Positions 31,333 through 38,127 of a stretch of DNA of 38,127 nucleotides are shown piece after piece. The number at the start of each line of letters is the position of its first letter. Positions within the stretch are counted from its first letter, which is position 1. The DNA is taken from the NCBI GenBank assembly GCA_049969935.1, contig JBMFNX010000014.1:1-38127 (forward strand), written 5' to 3'. The notes beneath the pieces were generated by a model. That model searched no databases. It saw only the letters and a program-made list of their open reading frames with translations, and was not told the origin of the DNA. The stretch comes from JACIWG01 sp049969935. GTDB lineage: Archaea > Thermoproteota > Nitrososphaeria > JACIWG01. The position numbers were made by a program, and so were the translations under genes.

Positions 31333-32760
31333 TTGAAAGAAGTTGTAATAGATCCTGTAACAAGAATTGAAGGACACGCTAAAGTAACAATATTCTTGGA
31401 CGAAGATGATACTGTTAAGGAGGCAAGATTTCATGTAACAGACTTCAGGGGATTTGAAAAGTTCTGTGAAGGCAGACCATACTATGAAATGCCCTCTCTT
31501 ACTGCGAGAACATGTGGAATATGTCCAGTAAGCCACCTGCTTGCTTCAGCAAAAGCATGCGACCAAATAGCTTCAGTAGAAGTCCCTGATGGGGGAGAAA
31601 GGCTAAGAAGGCTAATGCACTTTGGACAAATAATACAGTCTCATGCACTAAACTTCTTCTACCTATCTTCACCAGACCTGCTTCTTGGAATGGACTCTGA
31701 ACCGTCAAAAAGGAACATTTTTGGACTCATAAAAGAACATCCTGAGTTCGCGAAAAGAGGTATAATGTTGAGAAAGTTTGGTCAACAGATTATTGAACGC
31801 ATAAGCGGTAAAAGAATACATTCTGGAGAATGGATAGTTCCAGGTGGAGTGAGAACACCACTATCGAAGGAAAAATGTGAAATGATCCTTAATGAGACAC
31901 CTGAAGCCTTAAAAATGATTCAGAAGACTTTGGAAGAATTCAGGGATAGAATTGACAAGTTTAGGGAGGAGATTGAAAACTTTGGAAACTTTCCAACATA
32001 CTATCTTGGCCTTGTTTCAAAAGATGGGTTACTAGAACACTATGATGGATTTATAAGGGTTGTTGGGCCTAAAGGTGAAATTGTAGCGGACAACCTTGAC
32101 CCCAAAAAATATTTCGAGTACATTGGAGAGGCTGTTGAACCATGGTCCTACATGAAGTTCCCATACTATAAGCCTTTAGGATATCCGATGGGAGTATACC
32201 GTGTAGGCCCACTAGCAAGACTAAATATTGTTTCAAAATGTGGAACACCATATGCGGACAAAGAGCTCAAAGAATACAAGAGGTTTGGAGAAAATGGTGT
32301 TGTAGGAAGCACCTTCCTATACCACTATGCGAGACTAATAGAAATATTATATAGTATAGAGAAGGTTAAAGAAATGCTTGAGGACAATAAAGTTTTGGAC
32401 GAAAATGTTCAAGCAAAATCCTACACATGCAGAAGTGAGGGAGTAGGTGTTGCTGAAGCCCCGAGGGGAACACTAATACACCACTACAAAGTTGACAGGG
32501 ATGGAAAGATTACTTGGGCTAACATGATAATTGCAACAGAAAACAATAATCTGGCATACAATATGGCTATCACACAGGTTGCAAAAAAATATGTTAGGGG
32601 AAAACGTTTGACGGAGGGAATACTTAACAGGGTTGAGGCAGTAATTAGAGCCTTCGACCCATGCCTAAGCTGTGCCACACACGCTTGGGGTGAAATGCCT
32701 CTCACAATACACTTGTACGATTACAGGGGAAGGGAAGTGGATAGGCTAATTCAGGACTAG
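31333..32760 (+). CDS. hoxH: HoxH-like [NiFe] hydrogenase large subunit (group 3d-like)
   Basis: This 475-aa catalytic subunit has the N-terminal R-T-C-G-I-C-P-V-S-H motif (Cys61, Cys64) and the C-terminal DPCLSCATH motif (Cys444, Cys447, His450). The four cysteines hold the Ni-Fe centre. A 25-residue tail after His450 should be removed by a maturation protease, which is not in the window, nor are Hyp genes. The TTG is preceded by AGAGGTGA with a 6-nt gap, and an ATG just upstream in another frame hits a stop at once. Sequence type, operon order and short tail all match bidirectional group 3d enzymes, best known from bacteria. Confidence 0.94.
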   Translation: MKEVVIDPVTRIEGHAKVTIFLDEDDTVKEARFHVTDFRGFEKFCEGRPYYEMPSLTARTCGICPVSHLLASAKACDQIASVEVPDGGERLRRLMHFGQIIQSHALNFFYLSSPDLLLGMDSEPSKRNIFGLIKEHPEFAKRGIMLRKFGQQIIERISGKRIHSGEWIVPGGVRTPLSKEKCEMILNETPEALKMIQKTLEEFRDRIDKFREEIENFGNFPTYYLGLVSKDGLLEHYDGFIRVVGPKGEIVADNLDPKKYFEYIGEAVEPWSYMKFPYYKPLGYPMGVYRVGPLARLNIVSKCGTPYADKELKEYKRFGENGVVGSTFLYHYARLIEILYSIEKVKEMLEDNKVLDENVQAKSYTCRSEGVGVAEAPRGTLIHHYKVDRDGKITWANMIIATENNNLAYNMAITQVAKKYVRGKRLTEGILNRVEAVIRAFDPCLSCATHAWGEMPLTIHLYDYRGREVDRLIQD

Positions 32761-32803
32761 CCTAGAAAACATTGTTTTGGAAAATATAAAATATTTTTAA
32801 ACC

Positions 32804-34468
32804 CTATTTTATCACATACTTGAAAAGGCTTTCAAAAGCTGATAGGACATCATTGCCGTGAACATTCCTGTTTATCAAGAAAAGAGAGTATGAGCCTGTG
32901 CCAGAAAGTATGTCAAGCGCATGCCTTACCATCTTGTACGCCTGCTCAAAGCTTGTCAATAGGATTATGTCACTAAGGTTATCGAACACTATTCCATAAC
33001 AGCCTTTACCCAGTGTATTAAAAACACCTAAGATACTTGATACATCATTAACTGGAACAGCATACATTTTATCATTCAACTTAAGAATCTTTGATGATGT
33101 AGGAGATAGGAAAAAGAATTTTACACCATCATATTCCTTAAAACTAGCCTCAATAATACTGCCTCTCCTAGTGAATATGTATGCACTTTCATTGTTACTC
33201 AAACATTCTCTAACGAAGTCAGTAACCTTGGACAAATAATTTTCTGAATCAAATTCTAGTAGAACATTCGAGGTTCTAAGAACATTATGGTTTAAACCAA
33301 TCTTTCTAGAGAAAACTTCAAGATCGTCTTCACTAAACCCCTTAGGCAAAAATATCTGCTTCAACTCTTTAGCTGAAAACTTTTCGAAAACCCTTTCTGA
33401 TACAATATATTGTTCATGCTTTTTTAGAACATGGACAAGCTCGGCGCCCAACAGGTTATAGTTTCTGTCAACAAATTCAGCCAACACATCCTTGAAAACA
33501 TTTTCAACTTCACCCTCCTCCAGGAGGGTTAAAGCTAAATCAACAAAACTGTTGATCTTGTTAACGTCAACATCCCCCCTAACATTCAAGACTATTCTAG
33601 AACCTTTATCATCATAGGAAATAAGGTCATTCAAACCTCTACCATTCAAGTACGATATTACCCTAAAGTATCTTATGCCAAGCTGTTCAGGAAACCTTGA
33701 TAAACATTCAATAAAAGATTTTACAAGCCCAGAAAAGTCTTCAGACATTTTAGAATAACCTATTGGAACCAAAGCTAAAACTTCTTTTTCAGGAGAACTT
33801 GAAACATAGTATATTATTGTGAATGTTGCCAGATAAAATAGGCCACCCAATGGTGGAAAGTTAGGGTCAGACTGCATTAAAATTATATTTGTTACAGTAA
33901 CACCTACAGCCTGAAAGACTATAAACGATACGAGAATGTACAAGATTTTTCTTTTAAGAGACTTTGTAGCAGCCTTAAGCCAGAGAAAGAATAATACAAT
34001 CAGTATCGAGGCCATGTAGATTGGTGTAAATAATGTTATAATAAAATTCGCTTGAGGATCTATTATCGTTTGATAACTCCATCCAAAATTGCCCCAACTC
34101 ATCCTATATTCTACAAACATTGCATAAAGAAAACTTCCAAAAACACTTGGAATTAGACCAATAACATTTAACATTCGAGGCTTCCATATGTTAAGGAATG
34201 TTAGGAAAAAGAAGCCTAAAATGAATGGATGGATTATGCCTATTATCTTGAACATCTGGAGAGAGAATTCATATGTTCCAGCTGTCCGATGAAGGAATAC
34301 AAGAACATCCCATACAGCTATAGATATGCCGAACATTGCAAGAGAAACACTAACATAGTTCACCTTCAACCTATAAATTGTTAATACTGTTGTAAAGATT
34401 ACAGCCAAAGCTCCAACAAAATATTCTAGAAACAGGAAAATAAAGCTGAATGAAGAAAGTTCAAGCAT
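32804..34468 (-). CDS. 7TM membrane protein with C-terminal DUF835 domain
   Basis: This 554-aa protein has seven hydrophobic segments in the N-terminal half (about 6-31, 38-60, 75-92, 98-119, 140-164, 175-197 and 206-223), resembling the 7TM sensor module of some histidine kinases. A cytoplasmic middle region of about 150 residues follows, then a DUF835 domain at the C-terminus (about 400-550), a KaiC/RecA-related fold without a Walker A motif. No kinase core is present, so it would pass a signal by protein contact, possibly to the KaiC-like protein in the same operon. Its ATG overlaps the GH3-like stop by 8 nt. It is the last gene of four. Confidence 0.82.
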   Translation of the reverse strand: MLELSSFSFIFLFLEYFVGALAVIFTTVLTIYRLKVNYVSVSLAMFGISIAVWDVLVFLHRTAGTYEFSLQMFKIIGIIHPFILGFFFLTFLNIWKPRMLNVIGLIPSVFGSFLYAMFVEYRMSWGNFGWSYQTIIDPQANFIITLFTPIYMASILIVLFFLWLKAATKSLKRKILYILVSFIVFQAVGVTVTNIILMQSDPNFPPLGGLFYLATFTIIYYVSSSPEKEVLALVPIGYSKMSEDFSGLVKSFIECLSRFPEQLGIRYFRVISYLNGRGLNDLISYDDKGSRIVLNVRGDVDVNKINSFVDLALTLLEEGEVENVFKDVLAEFVDRNYNLLGAELVHVLKKHEQYIVSERVFEKFSAKELKQIFLPKGFSEDDLEVFSRKIGLNHNVLRTSNVLLEFDSENYLSKVTDFVRECLSNNESAYIFTRRGSIIEASFKEYDGVKFFFLSPTSSKILKLNDKMYAVPVNDVSSILGVFNTLGKGCYGIVFDNLSDIILLTSFEQAYKMVRHALDILSGTGSYSLFLINRNVHGNDVLSAFESLFKYVIK

Positions 34469-36086
34469 TTCTACTACATTCTCTCAAATCTTCTAAAATT
34501 TGCACCCTTTCAGGAGGAATTATTTTTGGAGGCTTATATTGGCCTAATGGAACATTTTTCCTCGCCTGCATGATAGCGTATCTGGTGAAAGTACCTCTTG
34601 AAAGAAATTCAACCTTTATGGCTTCAGAGGGGTCGATTACCCTAAAGTCATTAACATAGCCTCTGAACTCAGGTTGTACATTAATCAGGGCATTAAATAT
34701 CCTTTTTTCAGCATCCCTTTCACTTATAGACCACTCTTTTTCGAACAGTACAAGAAGCTTTTCTTTCGGATTAAGAATTTTGGTAACTGCCCACCTGTCT
34801 GAAGCCTTAAAATTTGCTTCAACAAGAGCCCTTGCCATAACATCTTCAGTAACCCTATAATAGTCATATACTGAAATTAGAGACTGAACCCTGCCTTCGA
34901 AAGAGAATACGGGCATACCATCATAGAAGTCTATAACCCTAAACATGTCACCAATCCTATATCTTACAAGCATAGTGTAAAAGGGTGTTCCAACAAGCTC
35001 ATATGATTCACCCAACTTTAATTCATTAATCTTTCTAATTTCACCTTTCTCGTCAAGGAACTCGAAGTATAAGCTTTTAAGATTCGGCATAAAATCCATC
35101 TTCCTATCAGGTCTACCGAACATGGCGCTACCGAATTCAGTTGAACCATACGAGTTTAATGGTGTAACATCAAATTCTTTTTCAAAAAATTCAGAGTACA
35201 GTCTAGCGTCTGTACTCCCTATAAGCACACCCTTCAACGGCATAATTTCTTTTAAATCCCTCTTTCTCCCATTAGAAAACTTTAGAGTAAAAACCTTTAA
35301 CATTATGAGAAGACGTTTAATCCAACTAGATGTAGCCTTATAGGATTCCTTCAAAAAATATTCTTGGTCAGAAAAGTACTTGCATGCCATATAAAGTAGT
35401 GAGCCACTGCCTCCAGCCATATGTATCCTGTCACCATCTTCAATCATCTTTAATGCAATATAGAACTTTTTACCCATATCCCTTATCCTGTCAGCGACTT
35501 CCATTGGAGGAATAAATTTTAGAAAATTACTCCAGTACTTTAAAGCCCAACCACTAATGTATGGTGGTGGTGCAATAAGATTAAGCGCGTTCACCCTATC
35601 ATCTAAAACATTATCACCCCAATCTTTTGAGAAGGCTATAAGTACAAGAGCCATGCTACTTGAAATGAATGTTTCATAGAAGCCTTTTCCGTGGACAAAA
35701 TATTTTGGCTTACCAGTTGTACCAGTAGTCTTTGCACAAAAATATGGTTCATCTGGAACATATCCTTCACACAACGGTCTAACATGCTGTCCAAATATTC
35801 TCATATAGTAGTCATGTAATGTTTCATTTTCTTTTACAAGAAACTTTTTTTCACAATGTTCTATAGCTTCTGTAACCCTGCCGAGTATTTTATAGTCACC
35901 GTATTCTGTTATTGGTAGATCACCAATTCCCTTTACAACTTTACCTCTACACAGGTCTTTACCAGTGTAAGTGTCCATCCATGAGCGCAAATGTCTATTT
36001 AGCAGTTTCTCATTATATTCAATCTGTTCCTCAAAACTTTTTCTATAAAATCCACAATACTTTTCCCAAAGCTGTCCGCTGTCCAT
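34461..36086 (-). CDS. GH3-like acyl-adenylating enzyme (ANL superfamily)
   Basis: This 541-aa protein of the GH3 auxin-responsive-promoter/ANL adenylating superfamily has the AMP-binding P-loop TTGTTGKPK (120-128), a second motif YGSTEFG (313-319) and Asp380 in RYRIGDMFRV, but no catalytic Lys motif of acyl-CoA synthetases that I can recognise. It would activate a carboxylate with ATP and pass it to an amine or CoA. Substrate unknown. GH3 proteins in plants conjugate amino acids to hormones. Here the gene sits between the KaiC-like and DUF835 genes, overlapping both (1 nt and 8 nt), so it probably makes or removes the ligand that the pathway senses. Confidence 0.85.
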   Translation of the reverse strand: MDSGQLWEKYCGFYRKSFEEQIEYNEKLLNRHLRSWMDTYTGKDLCRGKVVKGIGDLPITEYGDYKILGRVTEAIEHCEKKFLVKENETLHDYYMRIFGQHVRPLCEGYVPDEPYFCAKTTGTTGKPKYFVHGKGFYETFISSSMALVLIAFSKDWGDNVLDDRVNALNLIAPPPYISGWALKYWSNFLKFIPPMEVADRIRDMGKKFYIALKMIEDGDRIHMAGGSGSLLYMACKYFSDQEYFLKESYKATSSWIKRLLIMLKVFTLKFSNGRKRDLKEIMPLKGVLIGSTDARLYSEFFEKEFDVTPLNSYGSTEFGSAMFGRPDRKMDFMPNLKSLYFEFLDEKGEIRKINELKLGESYELVGTPFYTMLVRYRIGDMFRVIDFYDGMPVFSFEGRVQSLISVYDYYRVTEDVMARALVEANFKASDRWAVTKILNPKEKLLVLFEKEWSISERDAEKRIFNALINVQPEFRGYVNDFRVIDPSEAIKVEFLSRGTFTRYAIMQARKNVPLGQYKPPKIIPPERVQILEDLRECSRNA

Positions 36087-36787
36087 CAGTATACCTCTGG
36101 GTATGGTGTTATAACAATACCATCATTTGGAACAATATTATATTGATAATATTTTGTCTCATGCGAAGAGCCTCTCATCTTTAAAACTGTAAGCCTCCTC
36201 TTCAACTCACCTTTAGAGGGGACAAGTTCCATCTTTATAATACCGTCTACAACAAACTCTTCAACACCTGAACCGAGACTTTCTACACCCCAAGGTGTTT
36301 CAGTTATAACAATACTTGTACATTCAAGCCTTCTCAAAAGCCTTTGAATGATAGAGAGTACAGCCCTAACCTCCTCCTTCTTTTCCATAGCCATTATGAG
36401 GGCGGTTAAAGAGTCTATGACAAGACGCTTGGGCATAAAGGATGAGGCTTCATCAAATATCATTTCCATCAAGCTTTCTAAACCTATCTTTTCAACAGTT
36501 ATGAAATCAAGTATCTTGATCAACCCCTCATTCTCTAGCCTAACAAGATCCCATCCCATACTATTCATGTACTGCTTTAAAGCTGAAGCGTTTTCATTAA
36601 ATATTACAAGCACACCCCTTTCTGAAAACTTTAAGGCACCATTGTATAGAAACTGTAGTGCAGTAATCGTCTTACCAGTTCCAGGGCCTCCTGCAAGTAA
36701 GGTTATCGAACCTCTTGGCAGTCCACCGCCTAAAATTCTATCCAGCTCCTCTATACCAGTTAAAACCTTATCAACTTTAGAACTCAT
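36086..36787 (-). CDS. KaiC-like RecA-superfamily ATPase
   Basis: This is a 233-aa single-domain KaiC/RadA-like ATPase, a cytosolic ATP-binding regulator. Walker A GGPGTGKT (Lys39, Thr40) and Walker B RLVIDS (Asp125) are intact, preceded by the family start TGIEELDRILGGGLPRGS. At the position of the two catalytic glutamates of KaiC (FEE) it has F-Asn-Glu (Asn64-Glu65), so one is lost and hydrolysis may be slow. Half the length of circadian KaiC. Its ATG overlaps the upstream regulator stop by 4 nt and its stop overlaps the GH3-like start by 1 nt, implying translational coupling. Confidence 0.9.
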   Translation of the reverse strand: MSSKVDKVLTGIEELDRILGGGLPRGSITLLAGGPGTGKTITALQFLYNGALKFSERGVLVIFNENASALKQYMNSMGWDLVRLENEGLIKILDFITVEKIGLESLMEMIFDEASSFMPKRLVIDSLTALIMAMEKKEEVRAVLSIIQRLLRRLECTSIVITETPWGVESLGSGVEEFVVDGIIKMELVPSKGELKRRLTVLKMRGSSHETKYYQYNIVPNDGIVITPYPEVY

Positions 36788-37443
36788 TTACAGCTAACCT
36801 CCAAAACAAGCTTCCTCATATCCTTTACTTCAGCCACAGACTCTAACTTTTTAACAGTAAACTTCCTATCATACATTTTTTCTAGAAAACCAGCAACTAT
36901 ACCTCTAATCAGGTTCTCTGAAAGAGTGCTTTTAAAGGGAAACCTTGAAACATTTATTAGACCATAGCCTGTCTCATAATCTACTTTTATAAGAGAAACT
37001 TCACCCCAACCATTTGATTTGAAAAGGTTACAGAAATTTGATAAAAGATTTTCTCTTTCATCATAAAATCTTTTAAGTAGTGTACCATAGGTTCTTCCAA
37101 TAGATAAACCAATATTATATATAATGAGCACACCACCAACACCAAACGTGCCAACAATCACATCAATTATACTATCCCAGCATACAGCTGGCATTTCAAC
37201 AGTATGTTCAAGAGGCATCTTATGTGAAGGAAAAAAATTTTCAACCACTTCTTCAGACAATTCTACCCTATAACCTTTTATAACACCCTTTTCCTCCAAC
37301 CTTTTAATCCTTCGTGCAACAGTCCTGTCAGAAACACCAACCCTTTTAGATATTTCATTACATTGTGCACGCGCATTCTCCTGCAACAACCTTAAAATTT
37401 CTAGGTCTATAGAATCAACACTTTCCCTAGCCAAGGGAATCAA
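36784..37443 (-). CDS. winged-helix (Lrp-type) transcription regulator with V4R ligand-binding domain
   Basis: This 219-aa regulator has an N-terminal AsnC/Lrp-like winged helix (about 7-66, LQENARAQCNEISKRVGVSD then a recognition helix) and a C-terminal V4R (4-vinyl reductase-related) small-molecule domain (about 110-217, GWGEVSLIKVD and RGIVAGFLEKMY). The usual zinc-binding cysteines of V4R are not visible. V4R domains bind hydrophobic ligands. It is the first gene of the KaiC, GH3, DUF835 operon. The TTG start lies about 25 nt after a TATA-like element, so it may be leaderless; no Shine-Dalgarno sequence is seen. It probably controls its own operon. Confidence 0.82.
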   Translation of the reverse strand: MIPLARESVDSIDLEILRLLQENARAQCNEISKRVGVSDRTVARRIKRLEEKGVIKGYRVELSEEVVENFFPSHKMPLEHTVEMPAVCWDSIIDVIVGTFGVGGVLIIYNIGLSIGRTYGTLLKRFYDERENLLSNFCNLFKSNGWGEVSLIKVDYETGYGLINVSRFPFKSTLSENLIRGIVAGFLEKMYDRKFTVKKLESVAEVKDMRKLVLEVSCK

Positions 37444-37540
37444 TAGGGATGTAATATATGATTATAAAAATATTGTTTTAATGACAAACTTTAAAGTAAA
37501 AGTTGACTATAAAATCCATTATCGACAATATCAGACGATA
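37444..37540 (-). promoter_or_regulatory. promoter and possible operator of the V4R-KaiC-GH3-DUF835 operon
   Basis: The minus strand carries TATA-like ATTTTTATAAT (about 37462-37472), about 25 nt before the TTG start. A weak dyad of TATCG (37520-37524) and CGATA (37536-37540) with an 11-base spacer lies further upstream, where a regulator could bind. The dyad is short and may be accidental. Confidence 0.4.
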
Positions 37541-37546
37541 GTAATT

Positions 37547-38014
37547 TTATTGCTCATTTTGGTAACGGCCCCTATAGCCTTCATCAGCCTTCCTTTCGCA
37601 TCTGATTAGAATAAGTTGAGCAAATCTTGCACCCTTCTCAATAATGATAGGGTTTTCTACATTCAAAAGTATCTTCGAATATCCCACATAGCCTGAATCC
37701 CATAAAGCTGAACCAACTTGAACACCCATTCTCACCAGCGAAGATCTAGGTAGACATATTCCTACAGCATCAAGAGGTATCGAAATCCTTTCTTTAACTT
37801 GAACAACATACACACCCTTTTCAAGAAAAAATTTACCTTCATCACATTGGACTTCAACATATTCTGGAAGCTTAACATCATTACATAATATTACTCCAGC
37901 ACCCTTAAGCCTAAAAATCCTTTCAACCGTTAAATCAACACCATTTACTTGCACCTGCTCACGACTAACATTTTCCAAATAATTTGCAACATCATCACCA
38001 GATAGAACACTCAT
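37547..38014 (-). CDS. dUTPase, archaeal dCTP deaminase/dUTPase family
   Basis: This 155-aa trimeric nucleotide hydrolase of the archaeal dUTPase group keeps dUTP low and supplies dUMP. The beta-rich family features are visible: the VNGVDLTVERI start, PRSSLVRMGV and ALWDSGYVG (the catalytic Asp), then GARFAQLIL near the end. It lacks the Glu of dCTP deaminase at the position after DSGYVG, so dUTPase is preferred over deaminase. The ATG at 38014 is chosen because TTTTTATA (38040-38047 on the minus strand) is about 29 nt upstream. An earlier ATG at 38086 adds 24 residues without matches. It is upstream of the V4R operon but separated by about 100 nt. Confidence 0.88.
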   Translation of the reverse strand: MSVLSGDDVANYLENVSREQVQVNGVDLTVERIFRLKGAGVILCNDVKLPEYVEVQCDEGKFFLEKGVYVVQVKERISIPLDAVGICLPRSSLVRMGVQVGSALWDSGYVGYSKILLNVENPIIIEKGARFAQLILIRCERKADEGYRGRYQNEQ

Positions 38015-38039
38015 AATAGGGGCATAGGAAGTTGGTGGA

Positions 38040-38047
38040 TATAAAAA
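38040..38047 (-). promoter_or_regulatory. TATA box for the dUTPase gene
   Basis: TTTTTATA on the minus strand is centred about 29 nt before the ATG at 38014, with no Shine-Dalgarno sequence between, indicating a probable leaderless start. Confidence 0.5.
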
Positions 38048-38127
38048 TAGAGCTTTAACATTAGTGATGTTGTCACGATAGTCCATTCTTTAATATCCAG
38101 TTGTATATTGCTGTGAATGAGCTTATG

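Noticed and set aside
38015..38086. 24-residue N-terminal extension of the dUTPase
   Set aside because: The extension covers the putative TATA box at 38040-38047 and does not match the family. The ATG at 38014 is preferred.
38113..38127. Possible GTG start of a plus-strand gene running off the right edge
   Set aside because: Only five codons are visible and no motif can be tested.

Overview
The window is an AT-rich, gene-dense piece of archaeal chromosome. Archaeal origin is shown by the HMG-CoA synthase/thiolase/DUF35 mevalonate cluster, an AbrB-PhoU regulator, an archaeal-type dUTPase, DUF835 and V4R signalling domains, KaiC-like and GH3-like genes, and many genes with a TATA box about 26-29 nt before an apparently leaderless start. 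Two NitrOD5-like small proteins point loosely to the TACK/Thaumarchaeota-related branch. No rRNA or ribosomal protein is present, so the lineage stays open. The gene content suggests an anaerobic, probably thermophilic heterotroph with oxygen defence (PrxQ, rubrerythrin), tungsten-dependent aldehyde oxidation and NAD(P)-linked hydrogen metabolism.

Layout. 1-310: no firm gene, only two overlapping small membrane ORFs on the minus strand. 310-2784 (minus): an acetyl xylan esterase-like hydrolase, then an enolase-superfamily sugar-acid dehydratase behind a small ferredoxin. 2893-5541 (plus): PrxQ peroxiredoxin, a four-cluster ferredoxin and its overlapping aldehyde ferredoxin oxidoreductase. 5545-8476: DUF523, a flavoredoxin-like protein, a malate dehydrogenase-like enzyme, and an unknown winged-helix membrane protein. 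8483-10446 (minus): a beta-propeller protein followed by an Old Yellow Enzyme homologue. 10541-12849: sugar nucleotidyltransferase and polysaccharide flippase. 12880-15065: PAS histidine kinase, a small protein and the first NitrOD5-like protein. 15049-16443 (minus): dihydrolipoamide dehydrogenase. 16524-17081: HAD hydrolase. 17095-19756 (minus): the HMG-CoA synthase, thiolase, DUF35 operon. 19886-22722: phosphohexomutase, Trm112-like zinc protein, second NitrOD5-like protein, rubrerythrin. 22774-26454: malic enzyme, MoaD-like protein, a hydroxyacid-oxoacid transhydrogenase-like iron ADH, and a HEPN/MNT pair. 26628-26705: tRNA-Arg(CCT). 26786-27799: AbrB-PhoU regulator.

27934-32760 is a complete hoxEFUYH operon for a group 3d-like bidirectional [NiFe] hydrogenase. 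32804-37443 (minus) is a tight four-gene operon with overlapping genes: winged helix-V4R regulator, KaiC-like ATPase, GH3-like adenylating enzyme, 7TM-DUF835 membrane protein. It is the best candidate here for an undescribed system. An archaeal dUTPase lies upstream of it.

How the genes fit together. Malic enzyme, malate dehydrogenase, the OYE homologue, the iron ADH homologue and the Hox hydrogenase all handle NAD(P)H or hydride pools. AOR plus its ferredoxin feeds electrons from aldehydes to ferredoxin, and MoaD supports its pterin cofactor. TTG starts are common, mostly behind visible Shine-Dalgarno sequences, while many first-in-operon ATG genes appear leaderless.
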